A stretch of DNA of 64,000 nt from Asparagopsis taxiformis (GCA_030407315.1 JALQPE010002583.1:1-64000); one strand, 5' to 3'; shown: positions 9,998 through 19,812, counted from the stretch's first letter. Translations and numbers: made by a program. Notes: generated by a model from the sequence alone, not told the origin.

Positions 9998-12205
9998 CTA
10001 GTAGCGACGAGAACGCTTGCCCGCAGGGTCATACGGACCAGGGCCTTCGCCGTGGCTATCGTGGCTGCGGCTGCGAGTGGGCTGAACGAAGCCCGGCGCG
10101 TACGGATCGACGGTCTGCGTGGCCACGGGGGCTCGCTCGCGACGCGACGCGGGATCCCTAGCGTAAGGATCCGCAGTCCCGTGACTGCGCGTATCCGAAG
10201 GGCGCGCCGGAGCGGGGTCGCGTGGCAGGTACGCCGCTGCGTGACCATACCCGACGGGGTCGCCGAAGCCGCCACCACTCGCGTAACCGTAAGGTTCATC
10301 ACGAACGCCAACGGGCGGCGCGTAACTACGAGTCGCCGCGGCGAGACGCTCCGAAATCGCGCGTTCCGTTGCCAAGCGGGCAGTCAGGCCCAACGTCTGG
10401 GCCCTGAACTCTTCGGCTGCGCGAGCCACGGATGAGATGAGGGAACGAATAACCTAGCCGTCCGCACGGGGCGGAGCGGCCATCGAAGTACCGAGAAGCC
10501 GACGGGCATCCTCATCGGAGACGCGGTCGTCCAGGCTCACGAAGCGTGGCGCACATTCGGCCGGCGTGGCCACATCCGAGCGACCGACACGGGCAACGTC
10601 GCCCCCTTCCGTGGCCTCACGAGGCACAATTTCACGAGGATCCGGCGCACGCGGCGCTTCATCTTGCTGGCCACGACGGCCAGAACGTGACCCGCGAGGT
10701 CGATTACTGCCACCGAGGCCGCCGTAGTAGCCAGAACGATTGCCACGACGGCGTTCGACTCGGGAAACGTCCCGCGGTACGTACGCGCCGTCGCTGCGTA
10801 CCTGGACGAACTCTTGGTTGTCCCCGGTCGCGTAATCCGGGCGCACAACGCGATACTCCGGCCCCAACGCGAGGGCGCCGCCAGTCTCCGCCACCACGCC
10901 GGTGACGGAAACGAACATGTCGGAGCCTTCGACCGGCATTGCACGAAGCAATTCGTAATCTGCCAGGTAGTCCAGCGTGGACTCCGGCAGTAGGCACGCG
11001 CGCCCAAACACACGCCGCTCCACGTAAAGCGAGCAAGCGAACATCGCTGCGTGCTCAACGTCCACCGCCGTGAGGAAACGTTCCTTCACCTCCGCAGGCG
11101 CGTCCTGCATCGTTCCGGTGAAGTAATGTACCACGCGAGGTAATAACGTAGATGACCCGCGGGGATACGGATACGCGCCTACCACGTCTGGCAGCGTCGG
11201 GAAATAATCCCTACCCGGAACACCTAGCGAGGTGGACGCGTGCGACACACGAAAGTCGTCCGCGTCGGCGTAACGGAGCGCGAAGTAGTCGTCGTACGAT
11301 ATGACGCGGTTGCCCATAACGCTCAACGAGAGCGCGGTTTTCCACTCGGCACGCTGCCGCTCCGTCAATGTCCGCGGACATACGTACACGGACGCCAACG
11401 CAGTGAACGGCGGTTCCTCGGGCGTCCCCTTCCATAAGTATGCGTCCATACGGTCGACGTAGATCGCGTCGTTGACGTCACGCAACCACGAGCGGTCGCA
11501 ACGTATCGACGCCGGGATCTGGTAACGTTCCGATCCCGGCGGCCCGTTGGCGAAACGACGCCCGGCTGCCCGCCCCCACGTATCCTCGGCGGAACGCATG
11601 TAGTCGACGACCGCACGGGCGTCCAGACGATCTCTGGCCAACGTGGCGAGATCGTCATCCGTGATACCCACGCGAGGCAACGCAGCCCACGCGTGGGTCA
11701 GGACGCCTACGTTTAGCGCCGCACCGCCACGTGAGGCGGTGCCGACTGTCCCAACGGGGTCACCACCCTCCGGCGAGTCCCGACGGGGAGACTGGGGAGA
11801 ACCCTCACGACGAGGTTCGCCAGCGCGCGACGCTGCCCCGGCACGACGTAAACGAGCGGCCGCGGCCATCGCAGCCACTCCACGACCAGAGGGCACGACC
11901 TCCGGCACTATCGGTGACTCCGGACTCGAGACAGACGCCGCGGCGTCGCCATCAGTAGGGGCAGCGGCCCCTACAGCCTCGACAGGCGGAACGGGAGCCG
12001 TCGGGCGTGACGATGAGGCAACGGCCTGCGGAGCAACGGCTTGAACCGCCCCAACGGACGGGGCGGGCGCGACGGACGCTTCCGTCGCTGGCAGCGCACC
12101 GACCCTGGCGAGGGAGGGAGCGCCCTGCGAAGGGTTCCTCGCTCCACCTCCAGCAGAGCCGGCGGGCCGCGGAGTGTTAGCATCGGTGCTACGGGTCGTA
12201 ACCAT
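9998..12205 (-). CDS. Antisense gene inside the chromovirus, with an in-frame UAG
   Basis: A long frame runs opposite to gag-pol between pol and the 3' LTR. The likely start is the ATG at 12205-12203 (MVTTRSTDANTP). The first part ends at a TAG (10456-10454), but the same frame stays open for another 150 or so codons down to 9998, so the product would be about 735 residues with readthrough. The first part has a Pro/Ala/Ser-rich N-terminus, a folded-looking middle (from GVLTHAWAALPRVGI) and an Arg/Gly-rich segment (SRVERRRGNRSGYYGG) that could bind nucleic acid. The part after the TAG is rich in Tyr, Pro, Arg and Asp. I do not recognise the family. Antisense ORFs in this position are known in some large plant Ty3 elements, but the sequence gives no function. 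The frame also stays open upstream to 12568. Confidence 0.65.
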
Positions 12206-12789
12206 CGTGGTTACGCTGTACGCAATATTCACGACGAGTGCAACGGGCACAAGGACGAAGGCCACGCGGGCAAGACGAAACGAGAGAACGAGGAGAACGG
12301 AAGCAGCCAGGAGTACCCAGCGGGGGAAAAGGGAGTGCGGAAAGGAAAGGCAACGGCCTGGATGTCGATGGTGAGAGGAAGGGTGAGCGACGATCGCTAA
12401 CACGTTAAGCCGCGGCTTAAATAGACTTCCGACGACCGTCGTCGTAATGCCCGTTGGCAGATTCACGAAAAGGCCGCGGCCTGCGCTCGTATCGCGCTGA
12501 ATTGAAGCACACCCGCGTGGTGGAATTGGACACTGCATCCGTTGCAGGGAAACGCCTAAGCGAGGCATTGACGTACGACGCCAACGGGCGGGCCGCGATG
12601 ATTACGAAAGAGCCGGAGCGCACGCGCGCGCTCCGGCGCCGTGGCGATTCGATCAGCCAACCGGGCCGCGTACGTTTAAACGAGATTTTTTCGGGACAAC
12701 TGCCACGTCCGCAGTTGTACTCGAAAAGGCGCCACGGCCCCGTGTCTCAGGCGCGTCCTGACGGGCCTCGCGTGGCCGGGACGTCCACG

Positions 12790-12805
12790 TGTGGGGGTGG
12801 GGCTG
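12790..12805 (+). other. Polypurine tract next to the 3' LTR
   Basis: The purine-rich GTGGGGGTGGGG stands directly before the 3' LTR, where plus-strand DNA synthesis is primed in LTR elements. Position and composition support the call. Confidence 0.75.
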
Positions 12806-13499
12806 TGTAGTATACGTGGCAATTCCGAAATTGCAAATATTTACGTTTTCCGCGGAATTCGAATTTCGGCGGATACGACCGGCGACAGCAATGAACGAAC
12901 ATTGCTGGCGCATACGCGCGCGCAACCTGCACACGTGTGCAACGAACGTATTGGCAACGGCCAACGGACCAACGGGTCCCTACGTGTGACCCACAAGGTC
13001 CTTTCCCATTCGGGGACGTTACGAGTAGTGTTTACACTGTAAAGCGATGCCATCGTGGCCATATAGGTATTGGCATCGTGCCGGGAGGGAAAGGGGACAA
13101 GACAACGATCGGGCAACGTGCTCTAGTCTACGACTGACTTCTACGTTACGTATTACGTTTTCGCCTAACGAGGCTTCGTCTCCGTCGAGCTGCGTACTCC
13201 CTACCGTCGAGCTGCGTACTCCCTACCCATCGCCACACGTGAGGCTGATCGCGTGTAGTGCCTACGGGCTTGGTTGAGAGCGCCTCCGGTGACGTGCCAC
13301 CTCGTTCGTTAACGTAGTCCACGCGTGGATCGTTCGTCGTGACGCCCGTGTCTACCTGCTAACCTATTCTCTACCCTATTCTTTCTTTGCTACCGAACAT
13401 ACAGTCAAACACCAGCGGGTGGCACTGTTTCGTTGTTCGTTTCGTTTCGTTAAGGACAGCGTGTCCGTGGCTCGTACCAGCTACTTCTAGAACTAACGT
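12806..13499 (+). repeat. 3' LTR of the first chromovirus
   Basis: This matches 1-650 in direct orientation and ends at AACTAACGT. It is longer than the 5' copy partly because a 22 bp stretch (GTCGAGCTGCGTACTCCC and flank) is present twice in tandem at 13184-13227 but once in the 5' LTR. Substitutions and indels separate the two LTRs. Bases after 13499 belong to the interrupted gene. Confidence 0.92.
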
Positions 13500-15529
13500 C
13501 ATTCCACAAATGAAGAAACGGAATCTTCTAAGTGGAGCTTTTCTGCTATAATAGCGAGCAGAAAATCCACAGAGACCTTATCGTGAGCTATTGGACCAGA
13601 CGCAAGCGTGTCCAAGTCTTCGACAACGGCCTTGCAGGGGGTCATGTACCGTTGCCGAGACGGCCCCCCTTCTGCATCCTTACCTCGAGAACCGGAATTC
13701 AGAATCGAAATCCACGCACCTTCCTCGTCTTCCGAGAACTTCTTCGCAAAGGCTGCCAGAAGGTCGTGGATACTAGACCGCACTTCCTTAGCTCCTAGTA
13801 TGTTCTCCAGGACAACATATCCATCAGAATCAATACTAGCCCTTGCTCGCTCGAAATACACAGCCCTCTCAATGGACGAAGAACCAGCCATGGAGTCAAT
13901 ATCCTCCCTCAGTTCCTCCACCTCCCCTTCCGTCAAGTAGAACCCAGAGCGGTGTTCAGGATGAAGTAGGCTCGAAACTGAACGGACGAACGATTCAGCT
14001 TCGGCCACGGAAGTATTCTCGAGGAGGTGGGGAGGTGGACTCGGTTGTTCGTCCTCGTACCGGTGGACCAGAAACCCCTTCGAAGTCACCTTCGATTTCG
14101 TGGGGGTTTCTTCCTCCTCCTCACTCTCACCTTCATTGTCACGCTCCTTCTCACCCGAAGACGGGGGTTGACCAGGAAGCGGAAGGGAGGGAGGAGGGGA
14201 AGAAGTGCTGCCAAGAGCGATGAGCTGCTCTGCAACTGCAGCACTTCTGGTCTTCGACCGAGTAACCCGGGCCGGAAGCGGACTAAAGGTATCGTCCCTT
14301 TTCCTCTTTTCCCCTCGGCGGGTACTCTTGGAGGGCTTCTTGACCTTGCCCAGAGATATGGGAGTCTTCTCTCCTACGGTGCTCCTCTTGTCCTTGACAC
14401 CCGCTTCACCCTTGTCCTGTTCCACTGACTCGGTCGTTGAGCCTCCTTTGCGAAAAGGATTGAACTCATCGCCATCCCACGCTTCTTGTAACGTGACCCC
14501 TGCAGGAGGGGTCCAAGAAGGGGCGTCATTGGGTTGACGACCATCATAGCACCGACGGGAGCAGACGAAGACCATGTCTCGCTCACCTTGATTCAGGTAC
14601 TTGATGGGGATGAGATGGTGGACGCGGGGATAGTCGCACAGATTGTGAACTGGCTTAGAGTTGCACGCTGTGCATTTGTGCACAGCGGCAGAGCCGGGAA
14701 AGCGACAGTGCGGTCCAAGAGAGCAAGGGAAGGGGCGTGGAGTAGTTTCGTCGGCCGGAATGCGAATGGCACGCGAAACGGGATACTCCGCACCACCCCC
14801 CAGCGGTTCAGAGACTTCCGCAATTTCGGGGTTCTGCTGTTCCCCCATAGGTGTGGGGGGAACTGGAGCAGGGGAGGGTGGTGACACAGCCATAGGAGAC
14901 TTGGGGGGAGAAGATGGAACCCGGGCAGCGGAGGGGGTTGAGACAGCCATGGGAGACTGAGCAGGAGAGGGATGAGGAGAAGGGGTGGTGGGATTGGCAG
15001 GAGGGGTGGTGGGATTGCCTGAGGACCCGGGAGCATTCTGCTGCGTTTGTTCAGGTGGAACAGAAGCAGAAATGTCCAAGGGACCAGTTTCATCCTCTGG
15101 GAGGGGCTCAGAGGGAAGGGGGACAGGGAGAGGCTCGATGATAGTTTCTCCGAACTGTGTCGGAGAACGATCCTTGCCAGGCACTTGCGATGGTGATCCT
15201 GGCGGAGGGACAGGTGCAGGAGGAGCACTCGTTAAAGCCCTCGCACCCTCCTCCATTACCACGTCATTGGCGGGAGTGGTATTCGCAGCAGAGTCCAACG
15301 GCTCAGTACGAGGAGGATGCTGTTGCTTCGGTGCAACATTGAAACGATGCTGGATGACCGAACGGAAATCTTCTATACGAAGATCTTGGTTCTCCGTTCT
15401 CTTCGGCACCGGCTCCTCCTCGTACTGAACCATACGCTTGAACACGGATTTCCAGGTCGGGATCATTTCCTTTCCATCCGGTTCAAGGTCTTCCAGGTCT
15501 GCCAATTGCTCCGTACTGAGGTCAACCAT
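13499..15529 (-). CDS. Zinc-region protein following the ParB-like gene, truncated by the chromovirus
   Basis: The 676-residue frame starts at an ATG in good context (GCACCATGG). Residues 100-235 are very rich in Pro and Ser with repeats of SPMAVS. Residues 269-327 hold a Cys/His cluster (CSLGPHC, HKCTACN, VHNLCDY, CSRRCYD) that resembles a divergent PHD or TRASH-like zinc fold seen in proteins of algal and oomycete transposons. Basic stretches such as EKRKRDD could be nuclear signals. The stop codon overlaps the end of the 3' LTR (13499), so the original C-terminus was separated by the insertion and lies left of the window. The frame overlaps the end of the ParB-like ORF by 67 nt. It may be a separate protein or, after a frameshift, the second half of one ParB-zinc protein. 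No enzymatic function can be assigned. Confidence 0.7.
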   Translation of the reverse strand: MVDLSTEQLADLEDLEPDGKEMIPTWKSVFKRMVQYEEEPVPKRTENQDLRIEDFRSVIQHRFNVAPKQQHPPRTEPLDSAANTTPANDVVMEEGARALTSAPPAPVPPPGSPSQVPGKDRSPTQFGETIIEPLPVPLPSEPLPEDETGPLDISASVPPEQTQQNAPGSSGNPTTPPANPTTPSPHPSPAQSPMAVSTPSAARVPSSPPKSPMAVSPPSPAPVPPTPMGEQQNPEIAEVSEPLGGGAEYPVSRAIRIPADETTPRPFPCSLGPHCRFPGSAAVHKCTACNSKPVHNLCDYPRVHHLIPIKYLNQGERDMVFVCSRRCYDGRQPNDAPSWTPPAGVTLQEAWDGDEFNPFRKGGSTTESVEQDKGEAGVKDKRSTVGEKTPISLGKVKKPSKSTRRGEKRKRDDTFSPLPARVTRSKTRSAAVAEQLIALGSTSSPPPSLPLPGQPPSSGEKERDNEGESEEEEETPTKSKVTSKGFLVHRYEDEQPSPPPHLLENTSVAEAESFVRSVSSLLHPEHRSGFYLTEGEVEELREDIDSMAGSSSIERAVYFERARASIDSDGYVVLENILGAKEVRSSIHDLLAAFAKKFSEDEEGAWISILNSGSRGKDAEGGPSRQRYMTPCKAVVEDLDTLASGPIAHDKVSVDFLLAIIAEKLHLEDSVSSFVE

Positions 15530-16449
15530 GGTGCTAGTTCACGGATGACCTCGTAGAAATCTCTAACGTAATTGAGATATGTACGGAGCTGGAGACCTGG
15601 GATACGTCCAAACGAATGCATCAGCAGCACAGACCGGTAGTGAAGGCATTTGACCATCAATTCACTAGCACGGTCTTCAGCCTTCGTGAATGCTGTGTCT
15701 TTTAGGACCAGAAGGCTGATGCCGACCTCGTTCTCCTTCCTCCCGGAAGCCATCTTGTAGGCTGCGTACGTGCGAGGCGAACGTCGCATATTCATAGCCA
15801 CATTGACGATGGACGTCACGGTACTCTTCCGGAGGATGCCAGAAAAATGACGTTGGAAGAACCAATTAGACAGCTGCGAAGCCGTCATGTTGGCCAGATT
15901 CCTATCCCCAGGTTGAGCGTACTTGAGGTTGCAATTGTATATGCTAATGATAGCATGTATACGATCCCGGATGGTGGTTGGCAAAACAGTGTGAACAAGC
16001 TCATTCAACCGCTGACTGAGGTAAAGGACATCCTCCATAGTCATTGGCGCACCATCCGGCCTCAAGGCTTCCTGGAAAGGAACGTTGTCCACAACGGAAG
16101 CTAAACGCTCAACCTGTTCCTCCTTCACCCGCACCAGAGCTCCACGACGATGAAGACCGTCCGCTATGTAGTAGCGTGTTCCATCGGGCCCAAATGGTAG
16201 ATTTACCACAGTCATGGAGCCCACAGAAGAGGTCTGAAAGCCTTCGAGAACCATCTTCTGGAACAGCACTTCAACATGAGAGACATCAACCTCGCGGGAT
16301 GTTTCTTCCGTGACATGAATGTCAGCGATCGGAAGTTTCGTTTCCCTGAACAGGTAGTTCGAAAGCGAGGTGCCAGTGCGGGACATGGCAGGGATGGTGA
16401 GCTCTCGAGCTGCACTGGTGGTCGACAGAGGGATAGTACGCGGAGGCAT
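15463..16449 (-). CDS. ParB/sulfiredoxin-fold protein
   Basis: Starting at the ATG 16449-16447 (MPPRTIPLS) the protein has 328 residues. Residues 37-115 match the ParB N-terminal domain: KLPIADIHV, a helix SHVEVLFQKMVLEGF, then a strand and YYIADGLHRRGAL, equivalent to the ParB box around GERRxRA, with the basic pair retained. In bacteria this fold binds CTP or acts as a nuclease and often stands beside DNA methylases in phages and plasmids. The rest is helical and not recognised. The frame is open upstream to 16911, but that part is Ser/Leu low-complexity translated from a CT-rich leader, so I prefer the internal start. Just upstream lies the hairpin at 16949-17086. Confidence 0.75.
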   Translation of the reverse strand: MPPRTIPLSTTSAARELTIPAMSRTGTSLSNYLFRETKLPIADIHVTEETSREVDVSHVEVLFQKMVLEGFQTSSVGSMTVVNLPFGPDGTRYYIADGLHRRGALVRVKEEQVERLASVVDNVPFQEALRPDGAPMTMEDVLYLSQRLNELVHTVLPTTIRDRIHAIISIYNCNLKYAQPGDRNLANMTASQLSNWFFQRHFSGILRKSTVTSIVNVAMNMRRSPRTYAAYKMASGRKENEVGISLLVLKDTAFTKAEDRASELMVKCLHYRSVLLMHSFGRIPGLQLRTYLNYVRDFYEVIRELAPWLTSVRSNWQTWKTLNRMERK

Positions 16450-16911
16450 GTTGCTTTTGCCGAGTGGGTAGCGCGGAAGTGTAGTGAGAAAGAGAGGGGG
16501 ATAAGAGAATAGAGATGGTTGAGGAGAGATAGACTGTCGCTTTAGAGAGACAGTGTGAGGGAGAGTGTGGTGGATAGTGCCAGAGAGATTGGCAATGAAG
16601 TGGTAGAGAGGATCTCTGAAAGGCTGGCAGAGAGAGGCAGGTAGAGGTGGAGAGATTCGTGTAGGGAGTGAAAGAGAGAAAGAGAGAGAGAGAGAGAGAG
16701 CGGAACAGTGCGTCTCGTAGGGGGAAGTCCTCGATCGGGATTGCTTTTCAGGTGCAGAAGAAGCAGAGAGAGTAGCAGATGAGTAGGAGCCGAGAAAGAA
16801 GAAGTGGATGGTCGTGTAAGGTATGCCCTTGAAGGTTGTCCAAACAGGACCGTGGGACAGCGCAATATAACAACTAATGCGCATAATATCCGCCGGTTGC
16901 GTCCTAATCAA
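16450..16911 (-). promoter_or_regulatory. Pyrimidine-rich leader upstream of the ParB-like gene
   Basis: On the gene's strand this stretch is dominated by C and T, including a CT dinucleotide run near 16675-16700. Such leaders are common just upstream of start codons in compact eukaryotic genes. I infer 5' UTR or promoter; no TATA box or defined motif stands out. Confidence 0.4.
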
Positions 16912-16948
16912 TCAGAACTCATATTGAACGGTCATGGAGAGAATGGAG

Positions 16949-17086
16949 GATGCGCTTAAAATTTGGTAATTTTTTTCGCTCTGAAATTACTGCAGTAAAA
17001 AGTGATCTAGCTTTGTGCACTTAGGTAGATCACTTTTTACTGCAGTAATTTCAAAGCGAAAAAAATTACCAAATTTTAAGCGCATC
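16949..17086. repeat. Hairpin element, 138 bp near-perfect palindrome
   Basis: The sequence from GATGCGCTTAAAATTTGG folds onto its mirror end CCAAATTTTAAGCGCATC. It contains AAATTACTGCAGTAAAAAG on both arms and a short centre with TGTGCAC. The same core occurs at 17470, 18060, 28704 and 29286. It is a foldback or MITE-type element without coding capacity. Confidence 0.9.
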
Positions 17087-17469
17087 TTGAGCTGACCCGT
17101 GGCGCCTTTTCGGCGACTGCTCTAGCCTGCACTAAACGCGACCGTTGCTTCGATGATTTTATTGAGCAAAACAGAATGGCTTACGTTTACTTTCTACAAT
17201 AAACGGTCTTTGACGCAGCTTGACTGTGTCTATCAAGTTGTATGCGTCACTGCCAATGTGCCCATTTCAGCTGGCTCAGAGTAATTCATCGAGTACGGAC
17301 ACGAAATGCTTTTCTGTGTAACCAGCACCCTGTCAGGAGAAATGTTGAGAAGTAAATGTTTTCCCATCTTCCTTTACACCCTGTTCATAGAATTGTAGTT
17401 CAAATAAGTGTATGCGAGACAGGATGTAAATCCTTGCACAGGTCCCCTAAACGACGTAAAATCCTAGCG
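17087..17469. repeat. Rearranged duplicate of the SET gene end and adjoining DNA
   Basis: Bases 17087-17228 are an inverted copy of 17897-18035, and 17229-17469 are an inverted copy of about 18104-18340. The second block includes the last codons of the methyltransferase-SET gene (read on + from 17231), with the same TAA that ends the gene copy. The order of the two blocks differs from the other locus, so this is not a simple inverted duplication. Together with its two flanking hairpins the unit (16949-17590, 642 bp) looks like an internally deleted derivative of a larger element. Confidence 0.75.
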
Positions 17470-17590
17470 TAAAATTTGGTAATTTTTTTGGCTGTGAAAT
17501 TACTGCAGTAAAAAGTGATCTAGCTTGTGCACTTAGGTAGATCGCTTTTTACTGCAGTAATTTCAGAGCCAAAAAAATTACCAAATTTTA
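17470..17590. repeat. Hairpin element copy 2, 121 bp
   Basis: This is a palindrome from TAAAATTTGGTAATTTTTTT to its mirror end, nearly identical to the core of 16949-17086 apart from a few bases. It separates the duplicated gene end from the 469 bp element. Confidence 0.9.
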
Positions 17591-18059
17591 CAGTCTAGCT
17601 TGTGGCGCCTGTGGCACCTGCCTTGCACATCTCCCCTCATACCGCGGACCAATCCCTCTGTTTCGGGCATCTCAACCATCGGAACGGAAGCCAGCGAGCA
17701 ATGCAGTGTAGTTGTTCCTCTACTTTTCCATCGCTATATTCACCCGGATGTACATGAACTAATCTAAATGCACCGTATGGTAATGCACGAAGCATGACCA
17801 CGAATACATGTTCTGGTCTGTCCCTCCCTTAGTGGAGCTACTTGCGCTTGCGAGCAAACAATCGTGACACCCACAAGGTGTGGTACAGAACCATCATACA
17901 CAGTCGAGCTGCGTCAAAGACCGTGTATTGTAGAAGTGAACTTAAGCCATACCATTTTGCTTAATGACATCATTGAAGCAACGGTTGTGTTGAGTGCAGA
18001 CTAGAGCTCAGACTAGAGCAGTCGCCGAAAAGGCACCACAGCCGCCACAAGCTAGACTG
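17591..18059. mobile_element. 469 bp non-coding element with terminal inverted repeats
   Basis: The left end CAGTCTAGCTTGTGGCGCC and the right end (on the other strand CAGTCTAGCTTGTGGCGGC) form inverted repeats of about 28 bp with few mismatches. No coding frame is present. It is flanked on both sides by hairpin elements with TAAAATTTGG ends, so it is a MITE-like unit or part of a composite. Part of it (17897-18035) is repeated at 17087-17228. Confidence 0.7.
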
Positions 18060-18102
18060 TAAAATTTGGTAATTTTTTTGGCTCTGAAATTACCAAATTT
18101 TA
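18060..18102. repeat. Hairpin element copy 3, 43 bp deletion form
   Basis: It retains only the outer arms of the hairpin (TAAAATTTGGTAATTT and mirror) and has lost the ACTGCAG centre, as expected for loss of a palindrome core. Confidence 0.88.
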
Positions 18103-18103
18103 C

Positions 18104-18340
18104 GCTCGTATTTTACGTCGTTTAGGGACCTGTGCAAGGATTTACATCCTGTCTCGCATACACTTATTTGAACTACAATTCTATGAACAGGGTGTAAAGG
18201 AAGATGGGAAAACATTTACTTCTCAACATTTCTCCTGACAGGGTGCTGGTTACACGGAAAAGTATTTCGTGTCCGTACTCGATGAATTACTCTGAGCCAG
18301 CTGAAATGGGCACATTGGCAGTGACGCATACAACTTGATA
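18104..18340. repeat. 3' flank of the methyltransferase-SET gene, duplicated in inverted form
   Basis: The segment contains the last 54 or so coding bases and about 180 bp of downstream DNA of the SET-domain gene, and is repeated inverted at 17229-17469 with few changes. Confidence 0.85.
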
Positions 18341-19812
18341 GGTTGATACAGAGGTCTCATCAAGAACTTCTTGTATGGGGGAAGAGAAACTAACATTAGC
18401 AGAACGCGACGGACGCTCAGTTCCCTCCGCTGGGTCCACAAACGTTGGGTCGTTGATTTTCGATGCCGCACAATACTCGAATGGAACAATGAAGATTGGA
18501 CTTGCAGACGTGGATGGCATCAGACATTTCACATTTGCATCCTTAATTTGAACAGCGTACTTCTGGAAACGCTCAATCGAGAAGGAAGTAGGTCCAGTAC
18601 CGAAAGTCTTCAACTTCGCCTTGTACAAATCCTTGTAAAACACAGACCCGAAATAGTACCCTACGATATCTCCAGGATCAATATCCACTCTTGCAAACAG
18701 ACCGTCACCAGCCGAAAGAATCGTTGACGCTGCGACGTATACATTGTGTGCCATCGCGTCTATTGACAGCAGGGTTTTAATATCCACGGTAGACAACAAA
18801 CCCTGCAGCGATTGTGGCCACTTATCAATGGGTTGGTCTGTCAACTCCTTGTGCTGGTCCGGAATGCACCAGATGCCAGTAAGAAAGCTGATGAGGTGGG
18901 GCGGAAGTTTGGTTGAAATGGGCACTTTTGAGGTTGTCTTCAATGATGAACTCTCTTCCGAAGTTCCCAGACGAGCAGAAGCCAGCTGCTGTAAGGCAGT
19001 CGTGGACTGCTGGGCAAAGTTCCCAATAGAGACCTGGTGGAGAAATGCGACGTTGACTCTAGGAAGAGACAGTTCGTAGCAATCCTTGAACTTCTCACAC
19101 CCGACAAACCTCCTGTACTGACCATGGTGCATTGTCAGGCATGCAACAGCAGTGGAGAAAGTTCCAGCAAACATGTCAACAACCAGGTCGCCCTGGTTTG
19201 AGAAACGCCCAATGAGCTCTTGCATGAGAGCGACGGTCTTCTGCTCTGGGCGCAACGTAACCTTCTTCTTGTCCTTGTCCATATATTTCACCGTCTCCGA
19301 CGCAGTGATCCGCGGGATGTTGTCGATGACATTTTTCCAAGCCTTGAATCTAGAAGGTATGTATCCGGCATTTCGGTAATTAACCATCCCCCAGCCTTCT
19401 CTCCCCTTGCCGAGCTTGGTGGCATATACGACCAACTCCACCATATTCAACAAACTTGTCGTGATACGATACGGGGGGATGTGAAATGTGTCGGACTCCG
19501 AGTACACACAATAGGCTGCGAATCAACCGCAAACATAGGATAGCCGGCAGAGTACTTCACTTTGCGGAGCTCGTAAACCCAATTGTAGAACAGAGCAGCA
19601 GATGTGAATATGAGAACATGACCAACCTTGCGCGTCACCTTGGAAATTTCAGCTACCGTGTCTTCGATTTCTTCCTGACGGAGGACATCGTAACCAGACA
19701 CAGCATGAGCAAAAATGGCTATTTTTCCAGCCCAGATTTTAGTTCGTACAGTGGTGAAAAACCAGGCCACGTCGCTGGTTAAATCGATCCCCAACCTCTG
19801 GATAAGCGCCAT
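18287..19812 (-). pseudogene. DNA methyltransferase C-terminal half fused to a SET domain
   Basis: This is the second part of the gene that begins at 28457. The upstream frame (19812-19447) holds a probable motif VIII region (GHVLIFTSAALFYNW). After a frameshift near 19480 the main frame has the recognition region (NYRNAGYIPSRFKAWKNVID) and then RPEQKTVALMQELIG and VDMFAGTFSTAVACL, the AdoMet-binding motif I, near residues 110-124. Placing DPPY before motif I is the beta-class order of N6-adenine or N4-cytosine methylases. Residues 266-406 are a SET domain: GDGLFARVDIDPGDIVGYYFG, INDP and SANVSF. It stops at SAGSE followed by TAA, where the normal continuation after the stop codon reads FIEYGHE, so the last SET strand was lost by a nonsense change (TTA to TAA would explain it). 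The first half is 6.5 kb away across an insertion. Confidence 0.82.

Larger units (their letters stand above)
1..13499 (+). mobile_element. Ty3/gypsy chromovirus, 13.5 kb, LTR to LTR
   Basis: Two long terminal repeats in direct orientation (1-650 and 12806-13499) enclose gag, protease, reverse transcriptase, RNase H, integrase and a C-terminal chromodomain, in the order typical of chromoviruses. A purine-rich tract precedes the 3' LTR. The window starts inside the 5' LTR, so the left target duplication cannot be read. The 3' LTR ends inside the zinc-region gene on the opposite strand and supplies its stop. Frameshifts in gag, between RT and integrase, and inside integrase leave this copy non-autonomous unless they are sequencing indels. 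A 2.3 kb repeat-rich spacer and an antisense gene account for the unusual length. LTR differences suggest it is older than the second chromovirus at 45180. Confidence 0.95.

Noticed and set aside
12206..12568. Upstream extension of the antisense gene with apparent membrane segments (WVLLAASVLLVLSF)
   Set aside because: Open frame continues to 12568, but the hydrophobic stretch is translated from a region outside the better protein-like part and the ATG at 12205 is a plausible start. I did not call an envelope gene; no env-like Cys pattern or fusion segment is seen.
14027..15428. Several + strand frames opposite the Pro-rich zinc-region gene
   Set aside because: Their Gly/Arg/Glu-rich content is the mirror of Pro/Ser-rich coding sequence on the - strand.
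16450..16911. N-terminal extension of the ParB-like protein (MIRTQPADIM start)
   Set aside because: The extension is Ser/Leu/Pro low-complexity from a CT repeat and includes no conserved motif; an internal ATG fits better.
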